A DNA stretch of 64,000 nt from Psychrobacter proteolyticus (GTDB taxonomy: Bacteria; Pseudomonadota; Gammaproteobacteria; Pseudomonadales; Moraxellaceae). The position numbers were made by a program, and so were the translations under genes. Shown here in pieces: positions 18,926 through 27,144 of this stretch. Position 1 is the stretch's first letter; every line of letters begins with the position of its first letter. The notes below the pieces were generated by a model. It did not search any database. It saw nothing but the letters and a program-made list of their open reading frames with translations, and was not told where the DNA came from. The stretch is taken from contig NZ_QLKS01000003.1 in the NCBI RefSeq assembly GCF_003350005.1, positions 372,001-436,000 of the forward strand, given 5' to 3'.

Positions 18926-19726
18926 TCAGCTAAATTGGTGCTGCTCAGTCGGGAAGCTACCTTCGCGTACTGACTGCTGATAGAGCGCAAAAGCACCTTC
19001 GATACTATGTGCACTATTGCGCTCATCTGTTAAAAAGTCATGAATAAAACGTGGCACTCGGCCATGCGCCATACCTAGCATGTCATGCATAACCAATACC
19101 TGACCATCAGTATCGGCTCCAGCACCAATACCAATAACTGGCACGGCAACAGCTTCAGTAACGGCTTTTGCAAGCACGGCTGGAACACATTCTAGTACTA
19201 GTAATGCAGCACCTGCAGCGACAACTGCTTTGGCATCAGCAAGCAGTTTATTAGCCGCCTCATCACCGCGACCTTGAATTTTATAGCCACCAAACACGTT
19301 CACAGACTGCGGGGTCAAACCAAGATGTACACAAGTTGGTGTGCCTGCTTGTGCCAAGGTCGTTACCAATTCACAAAGCTCACTGCCGCCTTCGATTTTT
19401 ATAACATGCGCCCCTGCTTGCATCAATGTGCGGCTATTAGCAACGGCTTCTGGTAGTGTCACATAACTCATAAACGGTAGATCAGCCAATATGAGCGCGT
19501 GTTTGTTACTACGGGCAATATTGGCAGTGTGATAAGCCATATCATTGACTGTCACAGGTAGTGTTGAATCATGACCTTGTACAACCATGCCCAAGCTATC
19601 CCCAATTAAAATCGTATCAACTTCGGCTTTTTCCATCATTCGTGCAAACATCGAGTCATAACAGGTCAAGCAAGTGAACTTGATACCTTCTTTTTTAAAC
19701 TTATTTAGAGTAGATAATGTCGTCAT
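18926..19726 (-). CDS. panB: 3-methyl-2-oxobutanoate hydroxymethyltransferase
   Basis: Makes ketopantoate from 2-oxoisovalerate, the first committed step to pantothenate and CoA. TIM-barrel blocks: FTCLTCYDSMFARMMEKA, ILIGDSLGMVVQGHDSTLPV (metal-binding Asp), ADLPFMSY, HLGLTPQSV and VIGIGAGADTDGQVLV. 266 residues, full length. GAGGGT upstream of the ATG. First of the panBC pair, 126 nt after folK. Confidence 0.97.
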   Translation of the reverse strand: MTTLSTLNKFKKEGIKFTCLTCYDSMFARMMEKAEVDTILIGDSLGMVVQGHDSTLPVTVNDMAYHTANIARSNKHALILADLPFMSYVTLPEAVANSRTLMQAGAHVIKIEGGSELCELVTTLAQAGTPTCVHLGLTPQSVNVFGGYKIQGRGDEAANKLLADAKAVVAAGAALLVLECVPAVLAKAVTEAVAVPVIGIGAGADTDGQVLVMHDMLGMAHGRVPRFIHDFLTDERNSAHSIEGAFALYQQSVREGSFPTEQHQFS

Positions 19727-19852
19727 ATGACCCTCAATTAATCTGCAATGCCTTTGATTATTAATACTGCTACTATTCTAGCTATGATCGAGATGTCTTA
19801 GACCGATCTCTCAATCATTTATCGTCTATCACCTAGCAGCAGTTACTTATAA

Positions 19853-20374
19853 TTAATCGCTTGATAGTAATGTTAAACCTGTCCAATCGCGACTTTGTGA
19901 ATAGTCACTTATCGACTTACCGGCGATGGTTAAATTTGGCGCCAATTCTCGAAGTGGTATTAAGACAAAATTGCGCTCACTTAAACCAGCATGCGGTATT
20001 GTCAGTGTTGGATCAGCAATCTGCGTCTCACCGTATAGCAAAATATCAACGTCCAGACTACGTTCACCCCAACGGCGTAAACGTGCCCGCTTGGCCATGC
20101 TCTCTAACTGCTGACAAAAAGCAAGCAGCTCATAAGGGGAAAGTTTTGTCTCAAAACCAGCTACTGCATTGATAAAATCCGGCTGATCTTGCGGACCCAT
20201 CGGTGCTGAAGCGTAAAAAGAAGAGACACTTACTTCACGTACCTGCTCATGTGCTCGCATTACTGCAAGCGCCTGCCGCAAATGATCGGCAGGCAAACCC
20301 AGCTCATTAGCGAGGTTGCTACCCAAGCCTACATAACAGGTAACCCAGTTACTATTATCTGTACTGTTATCCAT
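19853..20374 (-). CDS. folK: HPPK, 6-hydroxymethyl-dihydropterin diphosphokinase
   Basis: Transfers pyrophosphate to the folate pterin precursor. Visible: CYVGLGSNLAN, FYASAPMGPQDQPDFINAVA, and the signature RRWGERSLDVDILLYG followed by PHAGLSERNFVLIPL. 173 residues, normal. The gene starts 1 nt after the pcnB stop, so translation is probably coupled. Confidence 0.96.
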   Translation of the reverse strand: MDNSTDNSNWVTCYVGLGSNLANELGLPADHLRQALAVMRAHEQVREVSVSSFYASAPMGPQDQPDFINAVAGFETKLSPYELLAFCQQLESMAKRARLRRWGERSLDVDILLYGETQIADPTLTIPHAGLSERNFVLIPLRELAPNLTIAGKSISDYSQSRDWTGLTLLSSD

Positions 20375-20375
20375 A

Positions 20376-22604
20376 TTATACGCTTTCAGTACTAGGCTGA
20401 CGGCGGCGGCGCTTCGATGGTACAGGGCCTTTGTTATCAGTTACTTTCACAGCAGGCATCTGATCATTCGTATCTTGCTTCGCTTTAGCAGCCTTTGCAG
20501 TAGTTGCTTTCACCGACTTCTTGGCTCGCGCAGGTGCATCGGTTTTTGTCGCGTCTTTGCTATCTACTGCCTTGCTACCTACTTCCTTTACACTTTTAGT
20601 ATCGCTTTTATCAGACGCTTCAACTGCAGGCTTAGGCGCTTTTTTCGCATACTTCGCTGCTGTCTGTGCTTTGCCATTACTGCCCTCCGTATCGCTATTG
20701 CTTTGTACTTCGATGTTGCTCGCACTATCTACAGTAGGTTGACGACGGCGACGCTTATGCGGAATCGGCTCGTTATTCATACTGACTAACGCAGGTGATC
20801 TTGCGATCGAGCGAGCTGGTCTAGCCTGACTAGCTGACGCTTGAGCTTCTGGCTGGTTAGTATTAGACAGCTGAACGTTATTTGAGCGTTCAGACTTAAC
20901 CGCTTGCTTTGGAGCTTCTTGATTGGTTGATGCTTGCTTTCGTACAGGTGCTTTGCTGCGCTTCGATGTATCATCAGCTGACAGTTGCTTCTGCAATGGT
21001 GGCACTACGTTCTCGTGCTCGATAACAAATAATGGCTTAGGCTTTGCCTGTTGACTTGCCGATTGTTTGTTATTAGCAAGAGACAACTGCTGTAGCTGAG
21101 CAAGCTCGTTATTGTCTTGCTCTACTTGCTGCACGTTGTGTCTTCCGCTGTCATGGCGACCAGCTTTAGATTGGCTTGCAGCGCGGCGGCGACGGGCTGG
21201 GATATTTGACGAATCATTTACCATTGTTTGATCATTTCTACCTTTTTCAGCACGGCCATCGGCTTTATTTTGCTTTGTACTGTTCTGATTAGGTGTTGCG
21301 TTATCAGTAATCTGTGTTTTTGATTCTTGACGATTACGTCCGCGACCACGTTGGCCTTTTTTATAAGCACCTCGGCGAATATTTTCATCAAATTCATCAA
21401 TCGCCTGCTGCTGCTCTTGTTCAGACAAGGTTTGATACGTCTGCCACCAGTCACCCATATCATTGGTTGACTCTGATAGCGGATGCTCAGCATCGCCGCA
21501 TTGCTCACGCAATAACAAAAAGTCAAAGCCCGCACGGAAACGCGGATGCTCAGATAGCTGGACGATTTGTTTGCTGCGCGGAGCTGCAAGTTTTGGCTGC
21601 AATATCCAAATATCACGGATAAATTGCTCAGCAAATTTCGGAATAGCGGTTTTGATACGCTGACGGTCGATGACTTTACCAGCAGCATGCATTTGCGCTT
21701 CGGCAAACGGCATATTACGTTTCTTGGCTTTTGCCAATTGATGTAGGTAATTTTCCCACAGTAAGGCAGCATAGAAGAACGCAGGGTTGATACTCTTGCC
21801 CGCTGCAATACGCTTATCGGTATTGATAGCTACCTGATTGACTAAAGCGCTTGGCTCAGATGGGGGATAGATAATAAGGCTGTCAATCGCACCTGATTCA
21901 AACAATAATGGTAATAGGGGTACTAAATAGCCACCAGTAAACATCTTTTGCGTTTCATCATAGAGACGATGCGGTGATATTTGCTCAAGCAGCGCCCAGT
22001 TCCCGTCATTAAATTGCTCGGACAACGCTTCATCAAACTCAAAGCCTAACTTGGCTTTGAAACGTAAGGCACGGAGCAAGCGCACAGGGTCTTCTTCGAT
22101 ACGTACTGGCGCATTGCCCAATAGACGAATGATTCTGTTATCAATATCATCAAGCGCGCCGCAGAAATCATGAACGATGCCTTTGAGCGGTTGATAATAA
22201 AGCGCATTAATAGAGAAATCGCGACGAGAGAAGTCTTGTTGGATATCGCCCCAAACATTGTCGCGCAGAATCATACCGTCTTGATTGGTATTAGCATCAC
22301 TGGTTGGTGGACCACGGAAAGTAGCAACTTCAATCAACTCGCGACCTGAATATACATGCGCTAACTGGAAGCGGCGACCGATAATGCGGCAGCGCTTACC
22401 AAAGACATCTTTAATCTCATGCGGCTTGGCATCAGTGACGGCATCAAAGTCTTTCGGGCGCAGACCTAATAAAGTATCGCGCACACCACCACCGACGATA
22501 TACGCATCAAACCCAGCACGGGTCAATGTGGCAATCACTTCAGTAATGGAATTGGGTAATTCAGATTTGTTCAGTTCTAACTGCTTGGCGGCACGCTCGG
22601 CCAT
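20376..22604 (-). CDS. pcnB: Poly(A) polymerase I with long C-terminal extension
   Basis: Adds 3' poly(A) tails that mark RNA for decay. The nucleotidyltransferase core is clear: AYIVGGGVRDTLLG, catalytic D52/D54 in PKDFDAVTDA, RRDFSINALYY, and RIEEDPVRLLRALRFKAKLG. The conserved part ends near residue 415. Another ~325 residues follow, rich in Lys/Arg/Ser/Ala/Gln, with three RRRR-type clusters (ARRRRAAS, HKRRRRQPTVDS, SKRRRRQPSTES). Usual length is 430-520, so 742 is large. GAGGAG lies 7 nt before the ATG. Leads the pcnB-folK-panBC run. Confidence 0.95.
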   Translation of the reverse strand: MAERAAKQLELNKSELPNSITEVIATLTRAGFDAYIVGGGVRDTLLGLRPKDFDAVTDAKPHEIKDVFGKRCRIIGRRFQLAHVYSGRELIEVATFRGPPTSDANTNQDGMILRDNVWGDIQQDFSRRDFSINALYYQPLKGIVHDFCGALDDIDNRIIRLLGNAPVRIEEDPVRLLRALRFKAKLGFEFDEALSEQFNDGNWALLEQISPHRLYDETQKMFTGGYLVPLLPLLFESGAIDSLIIYPPSEPSALVNQVAINTDKRIAAGKSINPAFFYAALLWENYLHQLAKAKKRNMPFAEAQMHAAGKVIDRQRIKTAIPKFAEQFIRDIWILQPKLAAPRSKQIVQLSEHPRFRAGFDFLLLREQCGDAEHPLSESTNDMGDWWQTYQTLSEQEQQQAIDEFDENIRRGAYKKGQRGRGRNRQESKTQITDNATPNQNSTKQNKADGRAEKGRNDQTMVNDSSNIPARRRRAASQSKAGRHDSGRHNVQQVEQDNNELAQLQQLSLANNKQSASQQAKPKPLFVIEHENVVPPLQKQLSADDTSKRSKAPVRKQASTNQEAPKQAVKSERSNNVQLSNTNQPEAQASASQARPARSIARSPALVSMNNEPIPHKRRRRQPTVDSASNIEVQSNSDTEGSNGKAQTAAKYAKKAPKPAVEASDKSDTKSVKEVGSKAVDSKDATKTDAPARAKKSVKATTAKAAKAKQDTNDQMPAVKVTDNKGPVPSKRRRRQPSTESV

Positions 22605-22770
22605 GCATCTACTCCTCGCCGGTATTCTTTAACTACCCCTGAATAACACAGCGTTTATCAGGCGGATGTACCCGCTAGTTTAACAAATTTTGGACCTACT
22701 GGGGGTGTTATGACATTTACTTACATGCTATTTTGTCAATATTGGGGTTAATTAATGCAAAATACCGTCA

Positions 22771-23145
22771 TTAATCGCGCACGCTTAAACGTCTTTGGTT
22801 TTTCTCGACTGTTTTTGCACCGATACCTTTAACCTTTGCCAACTCATCCACTGTCTTAAAATCACCAAACATGTCACGATATAAAATTATCGCCTGCGCT
22901 TTACTACTGCCGATACCATCTAACGAAACCAGCTCGCCTTCATTGGCTCGATTGATATTGATAACTTTCTGCTCACGCGCTTGTGTAACAGCTTTTTCTT
23001 TCGCGATTAAATACTCATAAGCACGCTGAGGGTCGTCAAAACAAGGATCGGCGTTGGCATTACTGAGTGCGACCACAGATAATAGGAGACTAAAAGCTGT
23101 GGTCGTCAGTAAGCTGGCAAATGAAAATTTACGATGAGCGTTCAT
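22771..23145 (-). CDS. ComEA-like secreted helix-hairpin-helix protein
   Basis: 124 residues: a signal peptide (FASLLTTTAFSLLLSVVALSN, ending at about ANA, residue 33), a short polar linker and a C-terminal ComEA-type HhH DNA-binding domain (INRANEGELVSLDGIGSSKA ... VDELAKVKGIGAKTVEKNQ). In naturally competent bacteria such proteins bind incoming DNA in the periplasm. I prefer ATG 23145 over a GTG at 23172, since it gives a clean signal peptide. It overlaps the end of mazG by 17 nt. The function is likely DNA uptake, inferred from the family. Confidence 0.88.
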   Translation of the reverse strand: MNAHRKFSFASLLTTTAFSLLLSVVALSNANADPCFDDPQRAYEYLIAKEKAVTQAREQKVININRANEGELVSLDGIGSSKAQAIILYRDMFGDFKTVDELAKVKGIGAKTVEKNQRRLSVRD

Positions 23146-23995
23146 GTTGTTTCGCCGCTTCCCACAGTGCATCCATTTCTATTATATCGCTGTCTTCAAT
23201 ACGCTTGCCAGCGAGTTCTAGCTGCTCCTCAATATAACCAAAGCGTGACTTAAATTTATGCACGCAGGTTAAGGTAGCCGCTTCTGCATCGAGGTTTAGT
23301 TTACGTGCAACGTTCACGAGTGCAAACATACAGTCGCCTAATTCTTTTTCGACCTCTCTAATGTTAGCTTTGACCTCAGCTGTAGACTTATCTGTTAGCT
23401 CATGTTTTAGCTCAGCAATCTCTTCGTCTAGCTTATCTACGGCACCTGCAATACTTTCCCAATCAAAACCTAACTTTGACGCTTGCTTTTGTACATCCTG
23501 CGCCTGCATCAAGGCACTACCCACCTTAACCTGATCTAAGCGACGTTTTGATTTACCACGTGCTTCGCGTGCCTGCTGCTCCTCAAGCTTGATTTCGTCC
23601 CAGCGTACTTTTACTGCTGCATCGTCTTTGAGCGTTTCGGCTTCAAACACATGTGGATGACGACGAACCAACTTCTCTTGCAAAGTACTGATAACATCAC
23701 TCATATCAAAGCGCCCTTGCTCCGCATACATCTGACAATGAAACACCACTTGCAGCAGCACATCGCCAAGCTCACCTTTGATGTCTTCATCATCGTCGCT
23801 TTGTACCGCTTCGCCTAGCTCGTAAGCCTCTTCGATGGCATAAGGAATAAGACTATGATTGGTTTGCTTTTTGTCCCACGGACAGTCTGCTCTTAGTCGT
23901 GCCATCAACGCTAACAAATCATCAAGCTGGCCAGTAGCGTCTGGCGTTCCTTGCACAGGCTTAGGCACGGTAATTTTATTGTCTGAAATACTCAT
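23129..23995 (-). CDS. mazG: Nucleoside triphosphate pyrophosphohydrolase MazG
   Basis: Hydrolyses NTPs/dNTPs to monophosphates, a housecleaning activity. Tandem MazG domains: the first holds LRADCPWDKKQTNHSL, EEAYELGEAV and GELGDVLLQVVFH (the metal-binding E-x2-E ... E-x2-D set), the second DKLDEEIAELKHEL and EKELGDCMFALVNVAR. 288 residues, slightly long. Its stop lies inside the start of the comEA-like gene. Confidence 0.95.
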   Translation of the reverse strand: MSISDNKITVPKPVQGTPDATGQLDDLLALMARLRADCPWDKKQTNHSLIPYAIEEAYELGEAVQSDDDEDIKGELGDVLLQVVFHCQMYAEQGRFDMSDVISTLQEKLVRRHPHVFEAETLKDDAAVKVRWDEIKLEEQQAREARGKSKRRLDQVKVGSALMQAQDVQKQASKLGFDWESIAGAVDKLDEEIAELKHELTDKSTAEVKANIREVEKELGDCMFALVNVARKLNLDAEAATLTCVHKFKSRFGYIEEQLELAGKRIEDSDIIEMDALWEAAKQHERSS

Positions 23996-24072
23996 AAGGA
24001 TGGCTCTTATCGTTTTATGTGTTGTTTGCTGATTCGTTTAATAGTTAGTGTATCATTGAACACAGCTTGGCT

Positions 24073-24078
24073 TATAAT
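24073..24078 (+). promoter_or_regulatory. Candidate -10 element for the phosphomannomutase gene
   Basis: Perfect TATAAT 56 nt before the start codon, in the short space divergent from mazG. The -35 is poor, so this rests on the hexamer only. Confidence 0.3.
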
Positions 24079-24133
24079 TGTGCTACTGACGACTTCATTT
24101 TACCACTGCTCATGCGAGAGGAACTTTATCATT

Positions 24134-25621
24134 ATGTCCACTTCTGCGACCACCAGCTATCAACCAGCCGCGACATTCGACCCTATTACTATCAGCTCAT
24201 TTAAAGCTTATGATATTCGGGGTGAGCTTGGGGTTAATCTCGACGAAGAGATTGCCTACCGTATCGGGCGGGCGTTTGCAAAGATTTTATATCAGCGTTA
24301 TCAGGCAGCGGCTCAAACCCAAGCCAATGATATAGCAACTCTAAAACCTGCTATCGTTATCGGTAGTGATATTCGCCACTCTAGTGAGCAGTTAAAGCAA
24401 GCAGCTATCACAGGTATGATGGATGCAGGCGTTGATGTGATTGACTTGGGTATGAGTGGTACTGAAGAAGTGTATTTTGCCACCAGTCACTATCAGGCGT
24501 TAGGTGGTATTGAGGTGACTGCCAGTCACAACCCTATCAACTATAATGGCCTAAAACTGGTCAAAGAACATTCAAAACCCATTAGTGCCGATGACGGTTT
24601 GGCAGAGATTCAAGCACTGGCAGAATCTGGGCAATTCACTACGGATAATCAATCAGGCAAATTGCAGTTATTGACGGATAAAAGCGCGTACATCGATCAT
24701 GTTATGACTTTTATCGATACTGATAAACTAAAACCACTCAAACTGGTCGTTAATTCAGGCAATGGTAGCGCAGGTCCTGTGGTCGATTTATTAATCGATA
24801 AATTAGCACAAGCAGATGCACCGATTGAAGTGATTAAATTGCATCATACACCAGATGGTAGCTTTCCTAACGGCATCCCCAATCCAATGATTGAAGCCAA
24901 TAGAGTGGCTACCCAGCAAGCCGTTTTGGAAAATAACGCGGATCTTGGCATCGCTTTTGACGGTGACTTCGATCGCTGCTTCTTATTTGATGAGCGAGGC
25001 GAATTTATCGATGGTAGCTATATCGTCGGTATGCTCGCTCAAGCGTTTTTGAACAAATACCCGAATGAATCAATCGTCTATGATCCACGAGTGATTTATA
25101 ACACCGAAGCAGTGATAGAGGAACACAACGGTAAGGCTGTCATTAGTAAATCTGGACACTCATTCATCAAGCAAGTCATGCGGGACTCAGGTGCTGTATA
25201 TGGCGGTGAAATGTCTGCCCATCACTATTTCCGCGACTTCTTCTATTGCGATAGTGGCATGATTCCATGGTTATTGACCATTGAGCTGTTGTCTATCACT
25301 GGTAAAACACTATCCGAATTGGTCACAGGCTATATTGCCGCCTACCCTAGCTCAGGCGAATTAAACTTTCACCTCACTACTCACGATGCACCAGCTATCA
25401 TCAGCGCTATTGAAGAAAAGTTTAGTTCACAGAATCCAGTTAAATCGACACTCGATGGTCTAAGTCTGAATTTTGGAGAGTGGCGCTTCAATCTGCGAGC
25501 ATCGAATACCGAGCCGCTTATCAGATTAAATATCGAAAGTCGCGGCGATCAACCGTTACTGGCTGCTAAAACTCAAGAAATTCAGCAATGGCTAGCAACG
25601 CAAGGTGCCGTACCAGCATAA
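24134..25621 (+). CDS. algC: Phosphomannomutase/phosphoglucomutase
   Basis: Interconverts hexose 6- and 1-phosphates, feeding GDP-mannose and UDP-glucose synthesis. Four alpha-phosphohexomutase sites are visible: the phosphoserine loop VTASHNPINYNG, metal loop FDGDFDRCFLFDERG, sugar loop GGEMSAHHYFRDF and phosphate loop RASNTEPLIRLN. The start is ATG 24134 (GAGAGGAA about 10 nt upstream); the longer open frame from 24017 adds a hydrophobic, non-family segment. 495 residues. The sugar loop GEMSAHHYF is the PMM/PGM (AlgC/ManB) type. Confidence 0.92.
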   Translation: MSTSATTSYQPAATFDPITISSFKAYDIRGELGVNLDEEIAYRIGRAFAKILYQRYQAAAQTQANDIATLKPAIVIGSDIRHSSEQLKQAAITGMMDAGVDVIDLGMSGTEEVYFATSHYQALGGIEVTASHNPINYNGLKLVKEHSKPISADDGLAEIQALAESGQFTTDNQSGKLQLLTDKSAYIDHVMTFIDTDKLKPLKLVVNSGNGSAGPVVDLLIDKLAQADAPIEVIKLHHTPDGSFPNGIPNPMIEANRVATQQAVLENNADLGIAFDGDFDRCFLFDERGEFIDGSYIVGMLAQAFLNKYPNESIVYDPRVIYNTEAVIEEHNGKAVISKSGHSFIKQVMRDSGAVYGGEMSAHHYFRDFFYCDSGMIPWLLTIELLSITGKTLSELVTGYIAAYPSSGELNFHLTTHDAPAIISAIEEKFSSQNPVKSTLDGLSLNFGEWRFNLRASNTEPLIRLNIESRGDQPLLAAKTQEIQQWLATQGAVPA

Positions 25622-25660
25622 AGTCATTAACCCAGTAAAACAGTTCTGATTGTCAGTCTA

Positions 25661-25695
25661 AAAAGGCTCGCTAATGAGTGTTAGCGAGCCTTTTT
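25661..25695. terminator. Bidirectional intrinsic terminator
   Basis: Stem AAAAGGCTCGCTAA / TTAGCGAGCCTTTT with a 6-nt loop, between the convergent mutase and ugd-like genes. Confidence 0.92.
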
Positions 25696-25721
25696 CTATA
25701 CACAGAAAACCTTAAACCAAA

Positions 25722-27107
25722 TCATTTAGATCGGCCAATACCCATATAATCACCTACTAAGCTATTAATTTGCGAGTGTGTCAGGGCGTTTTGCGCATCA
25801 AATACTGGCATAGCTTGCTGATTGATTTTGGCGATATCTAATTGATCTCGCGGTGACCAACTAATAATAAAAATAGCATGGGTATCGCAAAGCTGTTGAT
25901 AGGGACTAGTAATCAGCTCAAGTAATGGTTGTTGCTGATAAAGCTCAGCAAGCTCGTGCTGTGCCTTGTCACTATAAACCAGTGTGCGAATATTATAAGA
26001 CCATAGTAATGCTAGTAACGGATGGATAGCTGAACCAGCGGTACGTCCTGAGCCTGACTTATAACTACCGCCCCAAATCATGACTGCTTTATTATCGATG
26101 AACCCATCAAAGTATTGCCAAAATTTACGGAATATCAGCTCTTTTTGATCTTCATTAATATGCACGATAGATTGCAATAAAGGCATATCCAAACTGTGTG
26201 TACGGCTTGATTGTTGCAATTTAGCCAGCTCAGTAGGCAAAGTATTACCACCGAATCCCCACCCTGCTTTTAGATAACTACTGCCTACCCGCTCATCCAA
26301 TCCCATGATACGACTGACTTGACTGATATCGACATTTTGACTATCAGCCAAACGTGACATCTCATTCATAAAGCTCACTCTAGTCGCTAGCATCGCCATG
26401 ATACTACTGCGAGCAAACTCTATCGTTGCGATATCAGCATGATGAGTAGCGCGTGCATGCTGCATTAAAGGCTTCAACACATCTAATTGCTGGCTGCTAC
26501 TCGCTGTCTTTTCACCCAGTAGCCATAACGAAGGATTCAACATCGAGCTATACGCATCGCCGTCTTGTAAGAATACAAATGGCACATAATAGACCCAAGC
26601 ACGCTGTAAACACTGAGCCAATCCTGCCACATGGCCTAATTGCTCAATGCCGCTCATAATCACAGGGAGTGCCTGCTGATGGCTTTGATTAAAAGCGGTA
26701 ATCCAATTGTCTTCTGTCCACACAGCCTTAATACTGTCTAAAAATAACCAATAAAGCATTACCGTATTTTGAGCATCAATTTCGTTATGACTAGCTACTT
26801 CATAGCCTTTTATGAGCATATCGGCACTAGCTGGTAATTCCTTACTGATAATGACCTGCTGCTGCTCATACATTTGCCATAGAGCTTGCAGATGATGCTC
26901 AAAACCATATTGCTGTATCTGCTGCATCAATAGCGTCTTGTCTGCGTAAAGATGCACACACTGACCGAGACTTGCCAGCACTACTGCACTGGTAATCGCC
27001 TCTATACTATGACCAATAAGCACACAAACTGTAGAATCGGTTAATTGGCTTGGTTCGGACTTATTGTTATATTTATTCATATGGCTACCATCTAAAACCT
27101 TTTCCAT
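25722..27107 (-). CDS. UDP-glucose dehydrogenase-like protein, probably non-catalytic
   Basis: 461 residues with the overall plan of UDP-glucose/GDP-mannose dehydrogenases: N-terminal Rossmann-like region, central helix ATRVSFMNEMSRLAD (241-255), then DISQVSRIMGLDERVG and the substrate loop. The key residues are missing. The dinucleotide loop reads IGHSIEAI (31-38) instead of GxGxxG, and the active-site GFGGSCFPKD is GFGGNTLPTE (284-293), Cys becoming T289. In an ungapped alignment the catalytic Lys and Asn of the central helix become R233 and M237. The frame is intact and starts with a good ribosome site (AGGAAAG before ATG 27107), so it looks maintained. It sits where ugd is found in related clusters, 37 nt after pgi. 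Confidence 0.7.
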   Translation of the reverse strand: MEKVLDGSHMNKYNNKSEPSQLTDSTVCVLIGHSIEAITSAVVLASLGQCVHLYADKTLLMQQIQQYGFEHHLQALWQMYEQQQVIISKELPASADMLIKGYEVASHNEIDAQNTVMLYWLFLDSIKAVWTEDNWITAFNQSHQQALPVIMSGIEQLGHVAGLAQCLQRAWVYYVPFVFLQDGDAYSSMLNPSLWLLGEKTASSSQQLDVLKPLMQHARATHHADIATIEFARSSIMAMLATRVSFMNEMSRLADSQNVDISQVSRIMGLDERVGSSYLKAGWGFGGNTLPTELAKLQQSSRTHSLDMPLLQSIVHINEDQKELIFRKFWQYFDGFIDNKAVMIWGGSYKSGSGRTAGSAIHPLLALLWSYNIRTLVYSDKAQHELAELYQQQPLLELITSPYQQLCDTHAIFIISWSPRDQLDIAKINQQAMPVFDAQNALTHSQINSLVGDYMGIGRSK

Positions 27108-27144
27108 GAGCGTACTTTCCTATATTGTTGACACACCACTATCG

